Source: Synchiropus splendidus
Lineage: Eukaryota; Chordata; Actinopteri; Syngnathiformes; Callionymidae
Length of the DNA: 64,000 nucleotides
Reading direction: 5' to 3'
Assembly (NCBI RefSeq): GCF_027744825.2
Contig: NC_071337.1
Location: 10,541,031-10,605,030, forward strand
The notes below the pieces were generated by a model. The model was not told the DNA's origin, made no database searches, and worked only from the letters and a program-made list of their open reading frames with translations. A program made the translations under genes and the position numbers. Of the stretch, positions 50,701-62,100 are shown piece by piece (position 1 is the first letter of the stretch; each line of letters begins with the position of its first letter).

Positions 50701-53700
50701 CGCAATGGCCTTGCTGCCATCATGTCCTAAATATATTCCAATCATAAATGACTTTTTGTATACAGGTGTACCATATTAACTGTAATGTAAGGTGTATTTA
50801 GTTATATTTTAATATAATATTTTAATATATTATATATAGATTTTATATTTTCATAGTATAGTATAACTATTTTTCCACCTGCCTCAAGACCCAATAGGAA
50901 AAAACCTGTATTTCAGAAAGTTTGCACCTCAAAATGCAGTAAAAAGAGAAGGATAGTTACAAAAGTGTTAGTGGAACATAGTATTTTGAGTGTGCTTGGG
51001 CTAGAGGAGATACCTTCTGAAAAAGTCCTAGCTAAAAGCCTGCAATAAATAAATAAACAAGCAAACTCACTTAAGATGCTAAAGAAAAGCCACTTAAACC
51101 ACTTGTGTCTGTGACAGGAGTTGATGGTGTGTCACATTACTGAAACCTTAAATTTGTGTCAAGGTGGCAATAATGTACTCTCATTGAGTAAATATACAGT
51201 TTTAAGCGCTGCTTACATTACAGGCATGGTATAGTTCAAGTGTCTTGTAAGCCAGGGAAGTGTGGAAGCCCCTTAGGTTGCGAGTAGAAGAGGTTCAAGT
51301 ACTGTACCAAGGGAAGGGATATCAGACATTGTGAGCCAATAACACCACTCTGCATTATTCAAAGCCGTGGGCAAATGTTATTTTGACGTAGCAGAGGATT
51401 TATCTGTCAATTGCCAAATTCTTGGCCACAAAGCCAGACCAGTGACCAGAATAGACTACTGAGGGGCAGACTGTGTCAGGTGAGACTGCTTGGATGAAGG
51501 AAGAGGGGTCTTCAATTTCAAGTATGCACCATAAACATGACACAACTTCATCCCCCTTATTCCAGAGAAAAAAAAAAACGTTCTTTGGACACACTTCTCA
51601 GAACATTGCACAAGGTAAAACCAACTTCCACAGCAAACATAGGAAACCGTGCCGGCTGCCAGGCTTTATCTGTTGTGGCAGCACACACAAGGTCGTTTGC
51701 ACTGTGTGGACAGAAGATACCTCTGTGTCAGGGCGGAGGAACTCAGGCCGAATGCCAAGGGTCATCTGCGGCTCCTCTCTTGACAGAGCTAATGGAAACT
51801 TCCTGTTCTCTCGTGTAAATGTTTTCCCTAAACTAAGGAAATGGGAATAAAAGCAGAAAGATTATTTTCGACCAAGGAAACCACGGTGTAGGTAGCACAT
51901 TTTAACAATAAATAATAAAAGAACACACTTCTGAAATAACTGAACTCCATCTGTCTCTCTTTAAATTCAACAAAGCAGAATTTTACTAATCAAAACCAGT
52001 GACTTAGAATATTAAATACTGGCTTAAATTCATTTGTAGTTTCTGAGAAGCATCCTGCATTGTGCATGGGTCATGTACTAGTTGGAGTCATCGACAAAAA
52101 AAACTTTCCCCAAATTTCCCCAAAAACGAATCATTTTTTCCTGCAAGACTCTCAAGAACAACCCCACCCTGGTCAAACCTGGGTCAACACAGCCACCTCC
52201 AAATGTCTCATGAATACCAGAAGAAGTTTCAGAGATAGAAGTAGAATTTGTTAAAATCAAGAAGATGATAATTTTGAGCACGGTTTTGTTCAAGGCATTT
52301 ATTTGTAAATTATTCACCTATGTATAAATAAAGGAATTATTACTGTTTGGTGTCCAGTTGGTTTTTGGGATGTACACTTGAACAGAGGAACTATTGCAAC
52401 AGAGGAAGTACTTCCTTTTTTCCACTGATGCATCATTTCTCTTACGAGACTGTAATCCCAAATCCAATTATTAGCCAGTAAAATGAATTACCTCGGTTTA
52501 GGGTGTGTGATACCACAGTCATTGTGGAAAACTTGTTCATCACTATTGTGCAGTAACCTCATGCTGACCTTTAATTTGCTATGTTTCATAGTTGTTTCAT
52601 CCAAACTTGACCCAGCTGCAGCAAACTAAAACAGGTAATCTTCTAGCTCATAATTCAAAGTGTCTTTGCATCGCCCCACTGGGATGCTCCCCCCTTCTAA
52701 TCCTGCCAACTAATTCTTGGGACTTGTGGACTCGGCAAATTTATAATTCCCTCTCTGACCTATACACTAGTAGAGGAGTCCTTACAGGACTCACAAATCC
52801 ACAAGCACGGATGAGATCCTTTTTTGTTTGTCTTCAACCTTACTATAAATTCATTTCTTTGGCATTGTAAGGCTACAGCTGTAAATGTACATCATACACA
52901 ACCTGTCAGTGTTGCTTGTTTTTTTGTCCAAGAACATTTAATCAAGAAAATATAAAAAATGACATTTCTTTAAGTACAGCATTTTTTTTTGCAGTGAAAT
53001 TTGCAAGAAGATCAATTGAAGTTGACACAGAACCTCGTGCACTTCCCCTATATGCTCTTCAAAATTAATAAAAAAATATAACTCAACATTTATTAATTTA
53101 TTACATGATATTTTGCAACATATATTTCACATATTTTCACATTATTTCCACTTAATTACCTGATGTGCTGTATTTGTTGCTGTTTTTGACTGTTAGCAGT
53201 CAAAACAAACTAACAAAAACAGAGTACTTAACTTCTTTAAATGTAATTTGATAGTAAATGTTAATCATAGGGCTCAGAATGGATGAGAAAATTGGGCAGC
53301 TTTCGGGAAATCCAGTTGGAACCAGGTTGGTTTCGGCAGATTCGTCATTCACTCGTATGGCCTCTCTCTGCTGCAGCTCACGTGACCTTGTCATGTTCAT
53401 TTAACCAGAACCAGAAAACTGTGAGTTAGGAGCACTGCAATAAATCAACTTTAATGTGACCGTCGGGACAGATTATGACGCTATTGTTCATTCGACATTG
53501 TTTTAGGGTTGCCTGGTCGACCCTTAACATCTAGGATACGAAGCAGAGCTAACATCACTGGTGGTCGGTGCTTTCACCACTGCAGCCTGGGTTTGACTCC
53601 CAGTCAGGCTGCTTCCAGCAAAACCATCATGGAAGGCTATTTTTTCAGAAATAAGTCAGAAATAAGCATTCCACTCCAGTTAATCACAAAATGGCCACAC

Positions 53701-56700
53701 ATTAACCACACAACGTGATCAGACATCTCATCTTATCAGCACTCCTCCAACCTGCCCCCCGCCCCACTGACTGTACAAACACAGCTGGAAACACATCTGG
53801 AACCAAAGTACAATGTAGCAGACAGCTGCGGGATGTTGCTGTGACACTGGTGCTTATCAACACAGAGGGAGCGCTTCAGAACCAGACTGGATGAAGCGTA
53901 TGGCTGTCAGACGGAGAGAAAATAATGGATTCATTGGTAAAACAGACCTGTCAAAACCCCTTGCGGCAGACGAATCGAAATGCACACGAACAACTCCTCA
54001 TTTTCCACCGCGAAGGGATTTGTTTTGGCCCACCGATCCCCATGTTAAAGCAAATTTTAAGCCACAACTTTAAATTATAAATCTTTCTCACTCTTTTTCA
54101 TTTCCTTCTTGGACGGCAGAACTTCATCCCTGACAGAGCAGTTAGTCTTCTCTGTCTTCTCCTGGTTTCCAATGGCCAATATTTATGCTGCGCCAATGCC
54201 ATTTGCAACTCAACTGATTTATAATTGTGGTTACATTCAGGCTTGAGGAATTATGCTCCGAAATTTGTACACATTAGTAATCATTAATGTTTATTAAAAC
54301 CTAATCTTGCAATTTGTAATTCAGTGTTCTACTTTATTACAAATAACGACTTCTATTCTTCACTCTATTTTGATGTACTTAAGCCATTAAAAACTGGAAA
54401 ATGTAAAAAGAAACTAGATGACTGCTTCATGTGTATAAGCAGGGTATAAAGGTGAACGGAGGGCTGATGCTGTCGTGGCAGAGGAGAGAGATATGCACAG
54501 TGATGTGTTTCCCGGAGGTCATATATCCAAAGTGGCAGAGTTACAAATGTTTTAAACATGTTTCCTATTCAGCAAAGAGCGTTTCAGAGCGGAAGATGGT
54601 TAGAGGCTTTGGTGGAATCACACGCTAGACCTGCCCTGACAAAATGTCTGGCGTCTGTGCTTTAGTTTGCATCTGAGTCATTTGTGAAAAAAAAATTGTT
54701 TTTTGCTGCAGTTCAAATGCACGTCTCTAAAGCAATGTAACAAAGGAGAGGGAGGAACTTGAGGCAGGCACACACAATGGTCACCAAATGAAATCACATT
54801 CCGTCTCTTTCACACCATTTTTCCTAGACCATTGTATGGATCTTGATTATCTCGCTGTTCACCATCGCCCCAAGCATTTTCATCACGTGACTAAGACATG
54901 CGCTTGGCTAAATATGCCCAAGTTCTTACAGTGAGATAGAATCTACAGCGTTGAAAATGCTGCTGTATCTAAAAGCATCAACCATTAAACATTAAATTGT
55001 GAACTTTGTTGACATTTTACAAGAACATATTTGCCACTGTGTCATCTGGATAACAATGTTCCATAATTTGGTAATAATACTAATACCACTACCACTATTA
55101 CTACTACTACTACTAATAATAATAAAGTATAACTTAAGTTTACTCTTGTTACATACCTTGCCATTATCTGATATTTATGTATTAATACATATCTATCTAT
55201 GGGTAATAATGTAAAATATTGTTTGTTTTTATTACATTTTTCATATGTATTCAATATTTTTTTACATATTAATTCTTTTTTATTTATACTGATTGTTTCA
55301 TTCCTGAGCCCAAATCAGAGGGACACCCCGGATGAGGCTTTTAGCTAGCAGTGCGTCCCAGTGTCCTGGTGAAACCTACTGAAAATGGGATGTCCCACTT
55401 TTAGGCAGGGGGCCTTCAGGACGCCCCATTTTCCCCACAGTAACTTTGCTAAATGAGATTTCAAATAAAGAGTTGCATACTCAAGCATTCCTAGCAGTAG
55501 CTTTGCAGCTGCCATAATTCTTTGCCAGTCAAATCTCGTGAGTTGTGAGGGACGCATTTCACTCAGGGTTTCCTCCAGGACATTCTGAGTCCCCCGATTA
55601 TCCACTCTCGAGTGAAACAAAACAACCGGTCAGGAAGTTGAGGCTCCACTGTGCATTTTTCACATTCACCTATTTGCAGAGCAGGGTCGTATGCTGAAAG
55701 TTATTTTTATGTTCCGTAACATGTGCACAGATATATTTATATGAATGATTCATACAATATAATATAGATTTGCAACACAAAAAAATCACAAAATCACAGC
55801 TTTTATTTTGCTATGCCGATGGTCCAGAATATGTAGTGTAAACATGTAGTGTAAAACATGTAGTGTAAAACACTACATGTTTTACATGTAGTATAAAACT
55901 ACAACATGTTTCCATCTATAAGATGGACGACTGTGTTTCCATCTTTAATATGGAAACACAAAAAGCGTGAGCGTCCAGGGCAAACCGGCTCAATCAATAA
56001 CAAAAAATTCAACTGAGAGATTTCATTAAATCATTCTAAAGTTTGAAACTTACAAATAAACTTACAAGTAACAAATGCAACTAGTCTAAAGTGCAAAAAC
56101 CTCAGATGACATACGTGTTTACTGGGACAAAAAAAATACAACTGTCATTACAATAATTTAAATAAAATCATACAGGTCTTCAGGATTTAAGAAATGAGGA
56201 GACTCTGACCTGCCTCCTGAAATCTATTGGGACTGTCTTGGTAGGAGCACATCATACCAACAAAGCTTCAGCTACTACTTACTTTCTGTGTCAGTTTATT
56301 TCTCTTACAGAAAACAAAAGAAAAACCAACAAACGTCTCTTACCAACTGGTCTGTTTACACCGAGGAAGCCGGCACTCCCCAGGATTTTGAAGACTTTAT
56401 GTGCCGGAAACTTCCCTTCAGCTTCCCACTGATCCACATATGGGTTGATCTCCTGGTCGATGATCTGCCGCGCAAACACAACAGGAGGGACATATGATGT
56501 GTTTGTATACCATTTGCACAGCGCAGCCGTCTCATCTTTTTGTTCTCCACATTCACTACGTTACTTCTCTACGGAGCTCAGCTAACATCATTTGATACCC
56601 TGCTGTTACATCGCTCCGCTTTAATCGAAAGTGGCGGTGGCATCATAACGTGAAACACATATAATGACAGGTACATACATGTGAATTCCCCAACGTGGGC

Positions 56701-59159
56701 TGTACAGATACGTATGGGACAATGTAATCTCAAACAGCAGCAAGATAAGCCATTACATATGAATGAATAGCAAACGGCAAGGAAAATATTTTACACGCCG
56801 AATCTATTGTGATGACAACGGTGAACGCGGTGATGGCATGCATAGCCGAGTTTTTTATTATGTGAGCATGTTATCAGGCTCCGACGGACGCCAGTGGTGT
56901 ACATCGCAACAAGCTATGTTATGAAACATAAACGGGAGCTCTGGCCTCATCCATACAGTATATTCCAAGGTTGCACAAACACAATATTATATCTTTTACA
57001 TTGAAATAAATTCGGATGGTTATTACCTACACATCTTGTTCATTGAGAGAAATCATAATCGTGTAAAACAAAACAAAGCCACTGTTGTGCGAGTTGGCTT
57101 AGTTGGAAAAGCTGGTGTGAGTGAGTCACAGACACAATGTCTGCGGGCGATTAAAAATAGATCCATGAGAGGCTTTGAAACTAACCCTGACATGACATGA
57201 GTCACAGTGACATCCTGGAAGTGGTCACCAGGAAGTGCTAAAACCCCTCATTCCATCGTCAGGTGAGTTTTATTCTGTGTGATAAATCGACTATATGAAC
57301 CATTTAAAACCCTAAAAAGCGTATGGGAAAAAAAATAGATCTACCGAGGTGGTTAAAGACTGTTGATAATAAAACGATGCTCCACAAAGCATTTGCTTAG
57401 TCAGGAGCATGTGCCACAATTACGGTGTGGAAATTAATGTTTCAGGCAAAAGTGACTCCCAGTGGAAACGAGACAGCATCTCATTTGCCCGTTAACTCAA
57501 GTTAAACGAGGCATACGCTATTAAGCAACTTGATCGCTTCGACTGAGTGTGTATCGGCCAATGTGCGGACGCAACGCTGGCGAGAGTCTGCAAACAAGAG
57601 TGTGTGCATCAGCATAGATCTATCGTGCATAGAATGACACTGAAACAATCCTCACTTAGGCGGACCGTGAATACGTTTAAATCAAGATCCAATCACGTCA
57701 TATCGCACACCCCTATTTTCACATATTTAATCGGGATGCTGCGATCGATCAGTCACCGTCAGCCGGCGCTCTGATGAAGCCCTGCTGGTTGTGATGCGTC
57801 CGCTCCTCTCTACTCGCTGCTCACTTGGCAACAGCACGTCTGCTGTGAAGGTTCTTTCAATTTGTCATGTAAAGTTTGCATCCAGCACATGCACAGGAAA
57901 GTGCTGTGCAGGGAAGCGCATTAAAATTAAATTTGCCATTTAAAACATCAGCACTTGATGGAGCACGGAGAGTTTTCAGGGCTCATGTAAGTGAGACCAC
58001 TGGTTTCTCAGCAGCGGAACGCGAAGCGAATTGCCCAAGAAATAATCAATTGATTTCACCGGGTGTCGTTTTCGCGGGGACGGAAACGGCTGGATCCGAG
58101 TCAGGCGCAGCGTTCGTCAGTCACCTGATTCTGAAACTTTTGAAAACGTCCGGAGTGGAAACTTTCATAAATGCAGTGCTCTCTGTCACGGAGTCCTGCC
58201 ACAAGCAGACATAGCACAGTCTCCAGAGATTCACCAAACTGCGACGTCTCACATCGAATTAAATGTTTTTCAGTTCTCTTTTCGACAGAATAGTTACAGC
58301 ATTCTGCAAGGGTTTTCTATTTTTTGCCCAATTGAAGAGGAATATGAAAACATGTATTACAATGATTTAATGGTCCATTTTTTTCACATCATGGTCACAG
58401 AAGATCTGATCATTTTTATTACAAATTCATTGTCAATCCATGTGATTGGTGGTCGCTGGTGATCGGCACATTGGCTGATCGGCATCAGTGAAGGAAACCA
58501 AAATCCTGATCGGAGCATCCCTAATGTTTAATATCACAGTAGCCACCAGAGGATGAAACCCCTGTTGTGACTTTTACTTAAACATTTTAATGTTTCTTCC
58601 ACACCATTTTATCAGGCAATGAAACAAGGTAAAGCCAGCTTCCACAGTTAGCCAGTTTACACCACAAATTTACTTTTTAGGCAAGGAAATGCCAATTTTA
58701 AGGCCAACAATAATGCAGAAAAATTGTGTTGAACGTGCAAAATCCTGTGAACATCTGTGTTGCATCAAGCGTGAACAAAGTGAACCCGTGATCTGACAAA
58801 GCATTTCTGTATATCACACTAATAGTCTGGTCTTTCAGGGAGAGACAATGGATAGATGAGGAAATTCCACATTAAACAGGTTTGACACCGCAGACTCCCA
58901 CACAACAACCTGCAAAATAATGTGCTGCAACATTTGTATGATGTTGCACAAGGTTTTGTTCTAATCATGCTTTGCAATGGAACCCAAAGGGAAAATACCA
59001 GATCAGAGATCAGCACACACACAGCCCTTCTCCAACACACACAAGCTATTGATTCAACCTGACAAGGAAAGCACTGACCACAAAACAACTCAATGTAACA
59101 GCAATCTTGGGACACGCTCCTTTGAAAACAAAACACACAGATATGGCCAAACCTTTCAG

Positions 59160-59198
<39 letters not shown>

Positions 59199-62100
59199 AA
59201 TAAAACAAGCGCCAAAAGTAAAGACGGCCGTTAAAGTGTAGTCAACCCATGTGTGTTTACAGTTCAGGCGCTGGGGAGGAAAAGGGAGGGCTGACCTGTT
59301 GTTGGAAAAAAAAACACCACCCATTTGGGAGGCTTCCTTAATCGTTTTGCAGAGGTTATTGTGCACTATCAGCGTTGAATTCCAGGGCAAGTTTTTATCT
59401 CATGACTTCCATTTAGTAGCTGGGTAAAGACTGGAGCCTTGGGTCAGTGAACATTAAATATCCATCCAGCTCAACAAACACGTTTGAATCCTGCAAGTTC
59501 AACAATCTGAGAGGTTCAGGTCTTGCAGCCTATTATAAACTGCTTCAAATGGATCTAGGCAGAGGTGTGATCCACTAGACAAGCTGTCTGTCAAGAGAGG
59601 TCTTGAGAGTCAGGCAGATACTTTCTTTGAAACAAAAGGGACTGTTTAAGACCCATTTCCAGTCAACTTGCTTTCAGCAGTGTTAAGTTAATGGACTTTT
59701 TAGAAGACTTTTTCAGAGCTTGTCAAAGCATGTAAGCATGTAAGGATTCAATTGGTAAAATATGTCTAGATAAAAATAAAATAGATCTGTAAAATGCTAG
59801 GCTTTTTCACTGCTGCAGTGAGGGTGGGATAAAGGGGGCATGTGGACGTCAGATCTTTTTTCTGGCGAGAGATTACAGTGTATATTTCAGAGTTGTCCGC
59901 AATAGAATTTTATGAAGCTTTGATAAACATTGTCACTAGTAGTCAAGCTAGAGGAGGTTTCTAGTCTGACAAAACCACGGATGAGTGGTTGACATAGATG
60001 GATGGAACCTGACCCAATTTTATGAATTCTGAAAATAAACTGCAAAAACCCTGGACTCAATCTGTATATTTCTTAAATGAGTCTGTTTCTTAGCGTTAAT
60101 CCCATGTATTAAGAAACACATTGCTAAAGCGCAACAGCCAAGCTTGAAAAAAAGATGGCTGGTATTCATGGGAATCGTTTGTGATGTAAATGTGGTGTAA
60201 GATTAAAGAAGGAGTAATCCACGGAATTTGGTTTACTTGGGATTATCTGGAGGCAAAACACTTACAGGGCAGGTACATGCAGTCTTGAGTGCACCTCTCT
60301 GCTCTTTGCCAGAGGTGTGAAGTCCTAAAAATAAACAGTCCCTCGAAAGCTTGCATTTTCAAATGACTGCCAGGAGAAACCGTCTAACGCAGAAGTCAGG
60401 AACCTGTGGCTCGCAAGCCAGATGTGGCTCATTTGACGAAGCTCTCTGGCATTCACAGGTCAAAATACATTGACACTAAGTGCAGTTTCCCTGACTTCTG
60501 TCTTATTTTATCCATACTGTTCAGCCACTATAATAAGTGAAGAGACATTAAAGTGCTCTGGCAGAGCCATGTTGAAACGATCAACCACTGTGATTGGTTG
60601 ACTGGACTGCAAAGCATCATGGGAGCTGCGCAGGTCACCTTAACTGAGTTACCAATGCTGCTCTTCCCTTTGTAATACCGCTGACACTGGTTGAATGTGC
60701 TGTACTGTAGGTAGCACATTTTAAAATAAATAAATATTTTTTTTTTCATCGCCCTCTCAGTGAAAAAGGTTTCTGACCCGTGCTCCAACATCTAATTACC
60801 TTGTGTAAAAGTGCAGTGCAATATTTTGGTCCACAGATGTGTTAGTAAAGAAACACAATGGACCAACTCAAAAGATATAGCCAAACTACTAATGTTAAAT
60901 AAATTAATAGACCCCGTAGCTTTCAGGCTCTTGTCTGCGTTGCAGGCAAAAAAGGAGGCCGCATTATCAAAAAAATGAAGGTAGTGCCAGGAAACAGGCT
61001 AAAGGACAGTGTAAACAGGGGCGCAAGTCAAAAAAAAAAAAAAAAAAAAAAAAAGAACACTAAAACCAGAAAAAGATTCATCATTCTTCAGACATGAAAA
61101 ATCCAAAAACAGAAATTTACTTCTTGCGCAACCATAAATATCACTCATCATTTATACAAAAGTGCAGTTAAATTACAATTATTATTGTTATTTTCTTTGA
61201 CTAATAGCTCTTCCTTGGTCTTTCTGCACAAAGAATTGGGAAGCATGAATCATTAAGGACCAAAACCAAGTAATAACATTATTACTATGATGTGTGACCT
61301 TCAACTGCCTCACTGGGGGATTTCCTATTGCCCCATTTCTATTTCTCATCATTAAAAATATCATAATACACTGAATTCTTTTAATAAACTAAACTCCCTC
61401 AAGTTCCTTTTCCGGCACTAACAGCATATTGTTCTGCCTTCCCTTTTCACATCTCCATCCTTCCCATAATTCCCCAGTGCCAGGTTATTTTCATCCTCAT
61501 GGCATACTTCGGCAGCTTTAGTCACACAACAAGCTTCCCTTCATTTACCGCAACATCTTTGCTGCCAGACTCAAATTAGGTTCTTGCTGTTTATTTTTGC
61601 AGCCTTTGTTTCTAGTGTCTGTCTAGTAATGCGTTTCCTGTATGAGTCATTTTGATTGCTAATTATGTCTCAATATTTCCTCCCAATGATGATCCGCTCG
61701 AGTGAGACAAGTGTTTAACATAATGAAGGAAGGGATCCTCAGCTCAGTGAAATAGAACCATTTATATTTGTAACATACGTTTGCAAATTAGAATAAATAG
61801 AGCCAACTGCAAAAAGAGTCTCAAATCCCAAACAAACGACACATTTTTAGTGTTTCAGTCAGGACCACATTTGCATTTTTGTCCTCTCTTTTACCAAGGA
61901 AGAGCTTTTCTGTTGGTAACTAGCTCAACATTGTTATTTTTTATTCATTATCCTTTCACTTAAACCATTGGCAAAAGGCATCTGTCTTCAGTGCAGTTGC
62001 CAAGTCATTAAAAACACTGCTGAAGTCTATGCTATTTTTATGCAGTACATAGTTGTTGAGAAAAAGTGAGACGGATACTGACAAATAAACTTCATCCAAA

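Larger units (their letters stand above)
47437..56343 (-). other. Acyl-CoA dehydrogenase intron 2 (8.9 kb)
   Basis: The largest intron. It contains a palindrome-rich repeat region (48640-49100), two copies of an unclassified repeat (50565-50760 and 55340-55560), a SINE-like stretch (53555-53650) and a hairpin cluster (55831-55960). No additional in-frame exon with family similarity is visible, and exon 2 and exon 3 join without one. Confidence 0.8.

Noticed and set aside
57876..58214. A 112-codon ORF as a gene inside intron 1
   Set aside because: It lies within a hAT-like element bounded by termini and a near-perfect target duplication.
58819..59390. Cys/Val- and Thr/His-rich ORFs
   Set aside because: They are translations of the (CA)18 microsatellite and its surroundings.
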